DNA from: Acidobacteriota bacterium
Lineage (GTDB): Bacteria > Acidobacteriota > Terriglobia > Terriglobales > Acidobacteriaceae
Assembly (NCBI GenBank): GCA_003225495.1
Contig: QIAJ01000007.1
Span: 42,853-106,852 of the forward strand
Direction of reading: 5' to 3'
DNA: 64,000 bases
Shown here: positions 56,297-64,000 of the stretch, one piece after another
How positions within the stretch are numbered: the first letter of the stretch is position 1
Layout: every line of letters begins with the position of its first letter
The notes under the pieces: generated by a model
Database searches by the model: none
The model's input: only the letters and a program-made list of their open reading frames with translations
What the model was told of the DNA's origin: nothing
Position numbers and translations under genes: made by a program

Positions 56297-57328
56297 GTGA
56301 GTAAAACGAAATGGTTGTCCTCGCGACTGGCAAATCTCCTCCTAATCTCGACGCTTGTTCCGGTTGAGCTATCCTCAATCCGCGCAATTGCTCAGAGCGC
56401 TATTGATGACGTTCATATCAACCCGCCAAGTACATCCCATGTTTTGGCTCGCACCGGGAAAATGGAATTGGCGCTAAACACTGCTGTTATTCCACCTATC
56501 AAGGTCGACGTAGATTTGGTCCTGGTGCCCGTGACCATTACCGACCCGCAGGAGCGACTAATTCTTGGCCTCCGAGAAAAGAACTTTGAAGTGTTTGAAG
56601 GCAAGAGCCGTCAGGAGATCAGGCATTTTTCCGCGGAAGACGCGCCCGTTTCATTAGGTGTCATTTTCGACATGAGCGGCAGCATGAACACCAAGATTGA
56701 TCGCGCTCGCGAGGCAGTGATCGAGTTTCTCAAGGCCGCCAATCCGCAGGACGAATTCTTTTTGATTGCGTTCTCGGACCAGCCGGAAGAAGTCAGCGAC
56801 TTCACGAGTTCGGTGGAGGACGTTCAATCCAGATTGTTACTCACGCTCCCTAAGGGACGCACGGCCCTGATCGACGCCATCTACATGGGCATTACCAAGA
56901 TGCGCCAGGCAAGATATAGCCGTAAAGCGCTCCTGATTATCTCGGATGGGGGCGACAATCACAGCCGTTATACGGAAGGAGAGATCAAATCACTCGTAAA
57001 AGAGTCCGACGTGATGCTGTACGGAGTCGGTATCTACGACCGTTCTTTTTCTACGCCCGAAGAGAGGCTCGGGCCGTGGCTTTTAACGGACATCACTGAG
57101 ATCACGGGGGGACGCGCATTCACGATTGACAATCCCAACGCCCTCCCCGCTGTAGCACGGGCCATCGGAATACAACTACGCAACCAATATGTAATCGGAT
57201 ACCGTCCCACCAAGACGCAGCGAAATGGCAAATGGCACAAGATCAAAGTCAAACTCACAGCGCTCAACAAAGGGTTGCCATCGCTTCATGTGCGAGCGAA
57301 GACCGGTTACTACGCGCCCGCTGACTAG
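56297..57328 (+). CDS. Exported VWA-domain protein (acidobacterial VWFA-related type)
   Basis: The 343-residue protein has a signal (LLISTLVPVELSSIRAIAQS), a beta-rich lead-in common to the acidobacterial VWFA-related family (VDLVLVPVTITDPQERLILGL, FEVFEGKSRQEIRHFS) and a VWA domain whose MIDAS motif DMSGSMNTK is complete (DxSxS), with LPKGRTALIDAIYMG and ISDGGDNHSRYTEGE providing the T and D. It should bind metal-dependent protein ligands outside the cytoplasm. I chose GTG at 56297 since AAGGGG lies eight bases upstream and the signal peptide starts right there. Confidence 0.85.
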   Translation: MSKTKWLSSRLANLLLISTLVPVELSSIRAIAQSAIDDVHINPPSTSHVLARTGKMELALNTAVIPPIKVDVDLVLVPVTITDPQERLILGLREKNFEVFEGKSRQEIRHFSAEDAPVSLGVIFDMSGSMNTKIDRAREAVIEFLKAANPQDEFFLIAFSDQPEEVSDFTSSVEDVQSRLLLTLPKGRTALIDAIYMGITKMRQARYSRKALLIISDGGDNHSRYTEGEIKSLVKESDVMLYGVGIYDRSFSTPEERLGPWLLTDITEITGGRAFTIDNPNALPAVARAIGIQLRNQYVIGYRPTKTQRNGKWHKIKVKLTALNKGLPSLHVRAKTGYYAPAD

Positions 57329-57435
57329 AATTCTCGAGCTTAACCTCGTACCGGCGATTGCTACAGCCTATCCTTTGCGGCACGGCCCTTTTGCTCAAAA
57401 ACTAGCGAGAGACCTGATTTTCGGTGCGGAGGAAA

Positions 57436-59616
57436 TCAATTTCGATACTTCTGAGGATCGATCCCGAGTCGCTTAAGCTTGGATTGAAGAGTCGTCCGGT
57501 TCATTCCAAGACGCTCGGCTGCGCCGTTGACTCCGCTGAGCTGGCCATGGCTCTGCTGGAGAGCGCTGGCGATATGTTCGCGTTCGATCGCCTCTAGAGT
57601 GTCGCCTGTGCCCCTTTCGCTTGCAGACTCTAATTCCTTCAGTGGCGATTGCAGTACCGATCCCTGAGTCAGAATTACCGAGCGTTCAACAAAGTTTTCG
57701 AGTTCTCGAATATTTCCGGGCCAATCCCACAGTTCCAGCATCTCCATCGTTGTGGCTGGAATGCTGGCTATGGATTTATTCATGCGGGTAGCGCATTTGC
57801 GAACGAAATGCTCGACCAGCAGAGGAATGTCTTCGCGCCGCTCCCGCAAGGGCGGCACGCGCACTGGAAATACGTTTAGGCGGTAGTAGAGATCGCTGCG
57901 AAACTCTCCCTCCTGGACTCCTTGAGCAAAGTCCCGATTGGTGGCGGCGACTAGGCGGAAATTGATTTTCAGCGTGCGAGTGCCGCCCAACCGCTCGAAC
58001 TCCTGGTCCTGAAGAACTCTGAGTAACTTCGGTTGCAGTGCCATTGGAATCTCGCCGATTTCATCCAGAAAAAGAGTACCCTGATCCGCCAGTTCCAGGC
58101 GCCCAATCTTTTTCGTAACAGCTCCGGTAAACGCCCCCTTTTCGTGCCCGAACAATTCGCTCTCCAGCAAACCTGAGGGAATCGCCCCACAGTTCATCTT
58201 GATGAACGCGGTCCCCCGCCGCTTGCTCATGCGATGAATTGCCCGGGCAATCAACTCCTTCCCGGTGCCTGTTTCGCCGAGAATAAGAACCGTCGCGTCA
58301 GTGGCAGCCACTTTTGAGACCTGTTCCAGGACGCTTCGCAGAGCTTTACTTTGACCGACAATCTCTCCGAAACCCAGCTCGGTGTCGATCGCCTGCTCGA
58401 AATAGACCTTCTCTTCCGCCAGTTTTTCGCGAGCCAATCGCAGCTCTTCTTCAGCCTGCTTGCGTTCGGTTATGTCCTCGAGGATACAAGCGAGACGATC
58501 CACGCTGCTGCGGCCCTCGATAGGAAAATAGGATGCCAGTAGGTCTCTTTCACCCAGATTCGGAAACTTATACCGGAGCTCATACCGAACAACCTTGCCC
58601 TCGAAACATTCGTCCATCTTTGTTTTAATGAGCGCGGCAAACGGATCTCTGCCCACAACTTCATCGACTCGGCGTCCGATGACCTCCTTTCGTTCCATCT
58701 CGCGGTATTTCAAGAATGCATGGTTTGCAATGAGGTAGCGGTAGTTTCGATCGACAACCACAATCATTTCATCGAGGCCTTCGATGACTTTTTCGTATTC
58801 GCGAAGCCTGTCTTCTGCGTGCTTGCGCTCGGTGATGTCCTGAAGGATCGCCGCGACGCAATCCACGCCAGCGGAACCCTCGATCGGAAAGTACGACACG
58901 AGCAAATCCCTTTCGCCAAATTGCGGATAGTTGTGACGCAATTCGTATCGCACGACTTTCCCTTCAAAACACTCATCCAGTTTTGGTTTGACGATGCTAT
59001 TAAAAACGCTCTCGCCAATGAGCTGCTCCACCGAATGCCCTATAACTTGTTTCCTCGTCAGCCCCCGACGGCGAAGAAAAGCGTCATTCGCTATCAGGTA
59101 GCGATATTGCCGGTCGACGACCAGGATCATTTCATCCAGACCCTCCACCACCCTCTCGTATTCGTGCAGCGTCTTTTCGTATCGTCTCCGTTCCGTAACA
59201 TCGTGAGCTATGCCGCGCACGATTGGTGAAGCTATCCCCTCCGTTCGCAGCGTATTGTGATACTCCCAGATGCGCCGCTCACCCGAGCGGCTCATAACGA
59301 CCATCAATCCGCGAGACTCACCGGTCTCACGGATCTCGTTAAGGTACCAATCAAACTGGTGGCGGAATTCGGGAGCGATGAGCTCCCGCATCGGCATGTG
59401 CAGCAGTTCGTCAACGCTGTAACCGAGGACTCGTGCGGGCGATGGATTTAACGATAGAAGTCGGCCCTGTAGATCGTGGATGCACAGCAAATCCTGGCTG
59501 TGTTCTACAAGGTCTCGATACCAGTCTTCATTTTCCTGCAAGGCCCGCTGAATCGGATCCAGCTCGACGGGGGTCTTTTTGACAAAGTCGCGCGTACCTT
59601 CAGGGTGCACACCCAT
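57436..59616 (-). CDS. Sigma-54-dependent activator with three PAS domains
   Basis: The 726-residue regulator has PAS1 (about 30-145), PAS2 (about 146-265) and PAS3 (about 266-390), an AAA+ sigma-54 interaction domain (about 410-640; Walker A LGETGTGKELIA, GAFTGA loop at about 490-500, R-finger region) and a Fis-type HTH (last 45 residues, LSGVNGAAERLGMNRTTLQSKLKRLG). PAS2 and PAS3 are near duplicates: each has LDECFEGKVVRYELR or MDECFEGKVVRYELR, and SYFPIEG. It opens RNA polymerase-sigma-54 promoters in response to small-molecule or redox signals. No partner kinase or receiver domain is attached, so PAS ligands probably control it directly. Confidence 0.95.
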   Translation of the reverse strand: MGVHPEGTRDFVKKTPVELDPIQRALQENEDWYRDLVEHSQDLLCIHDLQGRLLSLNPSPARVLGYSVDELLHMPMRELIAPEFRHQFDWYLNEIRETGESRGLMVVMSRSGERRIWEYHNTLRTEGIASPIVRGIAHDVTERRRYEKTLHEYERVVEGLDEMILVVDRQYRYLIANDAFLRRRGLTRKQVIGHSVEQLIGESVFNSIVKPKLDECFEGKVVRYELRHNYPQFGERDLLVSYFPIEGSAGVDCVAAILQDITERKHAEDRLREYEKVIEGLDEMIVVVDRNYRYLIANHAFLKYREMERKEVIGRRVDEVVGRDPFAALIKTKMDECFEGKVVRYELRYKFPNLGERDLLASYFPIEGRSSVDRLACILEDITERKQAEEELRLAREKLAEEKVYFEQAIDTELGFGEIVGQSKALRSVLEQVSKVAATDATVLILGETGTGKELIARAIHRMSKRRGTAFIKMNCGAIPSGLLESELFGHEKGAFTGAVTKKIGRLELADQGTLFLDEIGEIPMALQPKLLRVLQDQEFERLGGTRTLKINFRLVAATNRDFAQGVQEGEFRSDLYYRLNVFPVRVPPLRERREDIPLLVEHFVRKCATRMNKSIASIPATTMEMLELWDWPGNIRELENFVERSVILTQGSVLQSPLKELESASERGTGDTLEAIEREHIASALQQSHGQLSGVNGAAERLGMNRTTLQSKLKRLGIDPQKYRN

Positions 59617-59728
59617 GGCTCACCCACCCTGAGGCCAGATGGAGGAGCTCGTAACCAAGTCAGACCGCGGGAAGCCCACACGATCTCACTAACACTCCCC
59701 GGTACCTAAACGCTTCAAGACAGCGAGT

Positions 59729-59742
59729 AACAGCTTCCTGTT
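59729..59742. promoter_or_regulatory. Dyad AACAG-CTTC-CTGTT upstream of the sigma-54 activator
   Basis: Five-base arms with a four-base centre, about 120 bp upstream of the ATG at 59616. It shares ACAG/CTGT half-sites with the TACAG-N6-CTGTA dyad but the spacing differs by two, so it is listed apart. Could be autoregulatory. Confidence 0.3.
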
Positions 59743-59831
59743 GGTTTGGCTACCGAAAGTGCATCAGAACCGTTCCTGATCGGTAACATCACGATCTTCA
59801 GCTTAGGCAAGGTCCCGCGTCTCGACTTTCT

Positions 59832-61244
59832 TTAATCTCCGGACGGTAACAGCGAGTCCTCATAGGTCGGAGGGATCTCCGGCACAAAGCCCATTGACGC
59901 GATGTCGTCAAGAAGTGGGATGCTCGCGGCGACCAGTCTGCGTTGCAACCCCGCTTCAGGTTCTATCTCCGCAAATTGGGCCGCCTCGGTGGATCCCTCC
60001 AGAGCCGTGAGTGAGGACAATCCTCTCGCGATCACCTGCGTCAGCGCATCAAAATACCCGGTGCCCACAAAGCGCTGATGCTTTACGGCTTCGTATCCAT
60101 GGTTCGTCTCCCGGCTGAACTCCTTTTCCTGCAAGCGCGAGTAAGCAGTCATTCCGTGTTCCTGATAGCCGCGTGCCAACTCGAACATGCTGAGGTTTAG
60201 GGCGTGGAAGCCAGCCAGTGTCACAAACTGAAACTTGTAACCCATTTCGGCCAAGTCAGGCTGGAAACGGGCGATGGTGGCATCGTCGAGTTTCTTTTTC
60301 CAGTTGAAAGAGGGTGAACAGTTGTAAGCCAGTAATTTCCCGGGATACCGTGCGTGGATTGCTTCCGCAAACTCGCGCGCCTCTTCCAGATTTGGTTCCG
60401 ATGTTTCGCACCATATAAGATCGGCGTAAGGTGCATAAGCCAACCCGCGGGCAATCGCCGATTTCAAGCCGCCGCGGATTGTGAAAAAACCTTCGAGAGT
60501 GCGTTCCCCGGTCGTGAATTCCTGGTCTCGCGCGTCAATATCGCTGGTCAGCAGGTGGGCGCTCTGTGCATCCGTTCGAGCCATGATTAGTGTAGGCACG
60601 CCGAGCACATCCGCGGCCAGCCGCGCAGCCACGAGTTTCTGAATCGCTTCCGTCGTCGAAACCAGTACTTTGCCGCCGAGGTGTCCGCACTTTTTCGCGG
60701 AAGATAGCTGATCTTCGAAATGCACGCAGGACGCGCCCGCCTCGATCATGGACTTCATCAACTCGAAAGCATTCAGCGTCCCTCCAAAGCCTGCCTCCGC
60801 GTCGGCCACGATCGGAGCAAACCAGTGGGTATCCCCATTCCCATCCATGTGATGGATCTGGTCGGCGCGCATCAACGCATTGTTGATCCGGCGCACTACA
60901 TTCGGAACGCTATCCGCCGGGTACAAACTTTGGTCGGGATACATCTGTCCCGCGTCGTTTGCGTCTGCCGCCACCTGCCACCCGCTCAGATAAATGGCTT
61001 TCAGGCCAGCTTTGACCTGTTGTATTGCTTGGTTGCCCGTCAAAGCTCCCAACGCCGGTACGTAAGACTCGTGATTAAGAAGCCACCACAACCGGTCCGC
61101 CCCCAGTCGCGCCAACGTATGTTCGACCTGAATTGAGCCGCGTAACTTGACCACGTCTTCGGCGCTGTACGGCCGCTCGATACCTTCCCAACGGGCATCC
61201 GAATTCCATTGCTGATTCATCTCTGAAGCGGTTAGAGCGCGCAT
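59832..61244 (-). CDS. aceA: Isocitrate lyase
   Basis: The 470-residue enzyme splits isocitrate to glyoxylate and succinate, the first step of the glyoxylate bypass. The catalytic loop is [11 protein letters not shown] with the active-site cysteine; also [44 protein letters not shown] (metal and substrate loop), [12 protein letters not shown], and [10 protein letters not shown]. The C-terminus goes about 35 residues beyond the usual TEEAQF end ([21 protein letters not shown] to LLPSGD), an extension not seen in the E. coli enzyme. GGAGG precedes the ATG. It is divergent from malate synthase with a 145-bp shared upstream region, so both are likely controlled together, as needed for growth on acetate or fatty acids. 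Confidence 0.96.
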   Translation of the reverse strand: MRALTASEMNQQWNSDARWEGIERPYSAEDVVKLRGSIQVEHTLARLGADRLWWLLNHESYVPALGALTGNQAIQQVKAGLKAIYLSGWQVAADANDAGQMYPDQSLYPADSVPNVVRRINNALMRADQIHHMDGNGDTHWFAPIVADAEAGFGGTLNAFELMKSMIEAGASCVHFEDQLSSAKKCGHLGGKVLVSTTEAIQKLVAARLAADVLGVPTLIMARTDAQSAHLLTSDIDARDQEFTTGERTLEGFFTIRGGLKSAIARGLAYAPYADLIWCETSEPNLEEAREFAEAIHARYPGKLLAYNCSPSFNWKKKLDDATIARFQPDLAEMGYKFQFVTLAGFHALNLSMFELARGYQEHGMTAYSRLQEKEFSRETNHGYEAVKHQRFVGTGYFDALTQVIARGLSSLTALEGSTEAAQFAEIEPEAGLQRRLVAASIPLLDDIASMGFVPEIPPTYEDSLLPSGD

Positions 61245-61389
61245 ATTGGACGTCCTCCAAGGAGCCGTCTGTCAGCATTAGATGTCATCCACCAATTATC
61301 GCCAAGCGGTATCGTCCGTTCCGGCCAACTAGTCCGAATCGGACGAGCCACCGCTACAAGATTTTGTCGCAGCCGTTACCATAGGTTCC

Positions 61390-62946
61390 ATGAGCACCAG
61401 CAGTCTGCCGCGCAGTGCCACTATCAATGAACTCGAGCCTCAGGTTCTAACGCCCGACGCTCAGGCCTTTCTTACGAAGCTGGCGCGAGAATTCGAAGGC
61501 CGTCGTCAGGAACTGCTGGCCCGCCGCCGCGTCCGCCAGCAGGAAATCGACTCCGGTCAACTGCCAGGCTTTCTGCCGGAAACCGCATCCATCCGCAAGC
61601 AGGACTGGACAGTCGCGCCCATTCCCCACGATCTCCTCGACCGCCGCGTCGAAATCACTGGGCCGGTTGACCGCAAGATGATCATCAACGCGTTGAACTC
61701 CGGCGCCAACGTTTACATGGCTGACTTTGAGGACTCCAATTCCCCGACCTGGCAGAACAATCTCGAAGGCCAGTTGAATCTTCGCGACACCGTGAGCGGT
61801 ACGATCAATTTCACCGGTCCGGAAGGGAAGCAGTATCGCCTGAACGCGAGAGTCGCAACCTTACTCGTGCGTCCCCGCGGATGGCATCTCGATGAAAAAC
61901 ACTTCGAAGCTGCTGGCAAGCCGATTTCCGCCTCGCTCTTTGATTTCGGCCTCTTCTTCTTTCATAACGCCAAACGCCTGATTGCTAACGGCACCGGCCC
62001 GTACTTTTATCTGCCTAAGATTGAGAGTTATCTGGAAGCTCGTTTATGGAATGACGTTTTCTGTCTCGCTCAGGACGAACTCGGCATTCCGCGCGGAACC
62101 ATCCGCGCCACCGTTCTGATCGAGACTATCCTCGCAGCGCTCGAGATGGACGAGATCCTCTACGAACTTCGAGATCACTCCGCCGGCCTGAACTGCGGCC
62201 GATGGGACTACATCTTTAGCTTCATCAAGAAATTCAGAAATCGTCCGGACTTTGTCCTGCCTGACCGTTCCATCCTCACCATGGACAAGCATTTCCTCAA
62301 ATCCTATGTCGAGTTGCTGATCCACACCTGCCATCGTCGCGGAATTCACGCTATGGGCGGTATGGCTGCGCAGATCCCGATTAAGAATGATCCGGAAGCT
62401 AATCGGCGTGCCCTTGACAAAGTTCGTCAAGACAAACTGCGAGAAGTCAACGCTGGACACGATGGGACCTGGGTAGCCCACCCTGGTCTGGTACTTATCG
62501 CCAAAGAAATCTTCGACACGCACATGAAAGAACCCAACCAGATCGGCCGCCACCAGCCTGATGTGCACATCACCAACTCCGATCTCCTCGACGTCACCAA
62601 AGGCGACATTACCGAAGAAGGCCTCCGCTGGAACATTGATGTAGGTTTGCAATACCTCGAAGCCTGGCTGCGTGGTCTCGGCTGTGTTCCGATTTACAAC
62701 CTGATGGAAGATGCCGCGACCGCTGAAATCTGTCGAGCCCAGGTCTGGCAATGGCTCCGGCACCGCGCCACTCTCAGCAATGGGCGGCGCGTCACGCCAA
62801 AGCTGGTTCATAGCGTAATCGCCGAAAAAAGAGATAGCTTGCACGGCACGCGCATGCTCGAGGCCGCGCAAATCTATGAGCACATGATGACCAATCCAGA
62901 TTTCGCGGAATTCCTAACCCTGGTCGCTTATGATTACATCGATTAG
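61390..62946 (+). CDS. aceB: Malate synthase (AceB-type)
   Basis: The 518-residue cytoplasmic enzyme condenses glyoxylate with acetyl-CoA to malate. It has [41 protein letters not shown] (catalytic arginine area), [45 protein letters not shown] (metal ligand E and D), [17 protein letters not shown] and [38 protein letters not shown] (catalytic D). Length and order fit malate synthase A, not the larger G type. AGG lies near the ATG. Divergent from aceA and followed after 20 bp by a TPR gene. Confidence 0.96.
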   Translation: MSTSSLPRSATINELEPQVLTPDAQAFLTKLAREFEGRRQELLARRRVRQQEIDSGQLPGFLPETASIRKQDWTVAPIPHDLLDRRVEITGPVDRKMIINALNSGANVYMADFEDSNSPTWQNNLEGQLNLRDTVSGTINFTGPEGKQYRLNARVATLLVRPRGWHLDEKHFEAAGKPISASLFDFGLFFFHNAKRLIANGTGPYFYLPKIESYLEARLWNDVFCLAQDELGIPRGTIRATVLIETILAALEMDEILYELRDHSAGLNCGRWDYIFSFIKKFRNRPDFVLPDRSILTMDKHFLKSYVELLIHTCHRRGIHAMGGMAAQIPIKNDPEANRRALDKVRQDKLREVNAGHDGTWVAHPGLVLIAKEIFDTHMKEPNQIGRHQPDVHITNSDLLDVTKGDITEEGLRWNIDVGLQYLEAWLRGLGCVPIYNLMEDAATAEICRAQVWQWLRHRATLSNGRRVTPKLVHSVIAEKRDSLHGTRMLEAAQIYEHMMTNPDFAEFLTLVAYDYID

Positions 62947-62966
62947 GAACACACCCGCGCGTCCGG

Positions 62967-64000
62967 ATGATGAACCGCCAAGATTCCGAAATATCGGACG
63001 ATTTTCTCGCGCAGCTTAAGGAAGATCTCGTGCACCGCCGGGTCGGCCGCGGCATGGCGGGTCTCGACGATCAGCGTCACCTTCTGACATCCCTGGACCC
63101 CGAACAAAAAAACGCCGGCCGCTTCGCCGGATACCTCGCTCAATGGGTCGACATCGGCTTTCAGCGTCCCAGCCTCGTCAAAGAGATCGTTGCGCGATTC
63201 ACTAAGCCGACACGCGCTCGTCTATCGTTGCATGACTACATGTACCTGCGCCTGGCGGAGGGTATGGTCGCCCTGGCTGAGGAGGCCACCGAGAAGGCCA
63301 TTAGGAATCTTGACCTTGTTCTCAGCCTCGAAGATGAAACCAGCGATCAGGAATTGTTATCGGTAGCAAATTTCTGGAAAGGCCGCTGCCTGCGCATGAA
63401 AGGGGACTACGATCAGGCGTTGGCCCATGCAGTGAAGGGCAGGGAACTCGCGGCTGATTTAGGCCACGAACCCATGGCCGCTGTCATGCGCGTGTTGGAG
63501 AGTTGGCTTTTTTTTCAGAAGGGAAATCCGAAGCAGGCGATTGCGATCCTGCAGGAAGCCGAACCGATTCTCCGCAAGACCGACGACTACCTGACCCTCG
63601 GAAACATCCAGTCTTCGTATGGTCGCATCGCCCGCCGCCAGGGACGCTACCAGCACGCCATTGAGCATTTCACGGCCGCCATCGCCGAATACAAAAAGCG
63701 CGATCTCCAACACCGTAATGTAGCCCGATCGCTCAACAACATGGCGTCCGTCAAGCGCCTGGTGGCTCTGCAACTTGCACGAAAAATTGATTCCGACGTA
63801 GCCCGCCACCGGAAAGCCGCTGCGCGCAGTGGCGCCAAAGCCCTTTCAGCCAAGCCGCAGTATCGCAATCGCTTCGAACAGGTTCGTCAGGAAGCTCTTT
63901 CCGAACTCGCCGAGGCAGCTGCCATTTATGAGCAGTATCGTAATCACCACGGTCTTGGTAGCGTTCACCTGAACTACGGCTACCTGTATCTCGACAATGG
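62967..64000 (+). CDS. TPR-repeat protein, cut by the window's right edge
   Basis: An open frame runs from ATG ATG at 62967 to the window end (344 codons) without a stop. The N-terminus reads MMNRQDSEISDDFLAQLKEDLV; from residue 140 TPR-like helical pairs appear: SVANFWKGRCLRMKGDYDQAL, then YLTLGNIQSSYGRIARRQGRYQHAIEHFTAAIAEYKK and NRFEQVRQEALSELAEAAAIYEQY, then GSVHLNYGYLYLDNG at the edge. No signal peptide, so probably cytoplasmic, perhaps the sensory or scaffold part of a larger regulator. It follows malate synthase by 20 bp and may share its transcript. The start is unsure because no strong ribosome site precedes it. Confidence 0.75.
   Translation, partial: MMNRQDSEISDDFLAQLKEDLVHRRVGRGMAGLDDQRHLLTSLDPEQKNAGRFAGYLAQWVDIGFQRPSLVKEIVARFTKPTRARLSLHDYMYLRLAEGMVALAEEATEKAIRNLDLVLSLEDETSDQELLSVANFWKGRCLRMKGDYDQALAHAVKGRELAADLGHEPMAAVMRVLESWLFFQKGNPKQAIAILQEAEPILRKTDDYLTLGNIQSSYGRIARRQGRYQHAIEHFTAAIAEYKKRDLQHRNVARSLNNMASVKRLVALQLARKIDSDVARHRKAAARSGAKALSAKPQYRNRFEQVRQEALSELAEAAAIYEQYRNHHGLGSVHLNYGYLYLDN

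Noticed and set aside
62044..62883. 279-codon minus-strand frame inside malate synthase
   Set aside because: Antisense shadow of a highly conserved enzyme.

Overview
The window looks like chromosomal DNA from a diderm, GC-rich soil-type bacterium, most likely an acidobacterium (Terriglobia / former subdivision 1). This is inferred from protein style: a VWFA-related protein of the acidobacterial type, many lipid- or Sec-exported low-complexity proteins, a BcsC-like TPR/outer-membrane barrel, PF04185 phosphoesterases and a very long poly-HAMP kinase. I see no rRNA, tRNA, CRISPR array, transposase or phage gene. Both window edges cut genes: an antiporter on the left and a TPR protein on the right.

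Layout. (1) 1-3.1 kb: antiporter tail, SYLF-domain protein, and a two-gene sortase unit, in which an LPATG-tailed surface protein is followed at once by a class D-like sortase. (2) 3.1-33.9 kb: a large surface-polysaccharide and export region. It holds a glycogen debranching enzyme overlapping a GT4 glycosyltransferase, an NTP_transf_5 nucleotidyltransferase, a plus-strand operon (beta-helix nucleotidyltransferase-like protein, STAS protein, secreted tail-anchored protein, dTMP-kinase-like protein), two lectin-like secreted proteins enclosing two PF04185 phosphoesterases in mirror order, TPR proteins including a 1,399-residue TPR/outer-membrane barrel, a translationally coupled four-gene membrane/secreted cluster, a GT2 transferase, a GH99/GH71-like hydrolase, and a flippase fused to a ParB/sulfiredoxin-like domain. 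(3) 34-40 kb: stress and signalling genes (ECF sigma factor, DUF892 ferritin-like protein, CsbD, YtxH, response regulators, an outer-membrane barrel). (4) 39.6-45.9 kb: metabolism and transport (Gfo/Idh/MocA, DUF3147 pair, NRAMP-like transporter, PoxB-like TPP enzyme, MscS channel). (5) 45.9-59.6 kb: signal transduction (H1-like small protein, REC-HisKA_3 hybrid kinase, a poly-HAMP hybrid kinase with eleven 276-bp coding repeats, two more response regulators, a VWA protein, and a PAS-PAS-PAS sigma-54 activator). (6) 59.8-63 kb: the divergent glyoxylate bypass genes aceA and aceB.

The least expected signal is a dyad, TACAG-N6-CTGTA. It occurs perfectly three times, always between genes and upstream of a start codon (18155, 35807, 53948). 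One-mismatch versions lie upstream of the LPATG gene, a phosphoesterase, the YtxH gene and a NarL-type regulator. I read this as a candidate shared operator linking surface proteins with the signalling genes. Other points worth checking are the sortase/LPATG pair in a diderm, the flippase fusion, and the recently expanded HAMP array.
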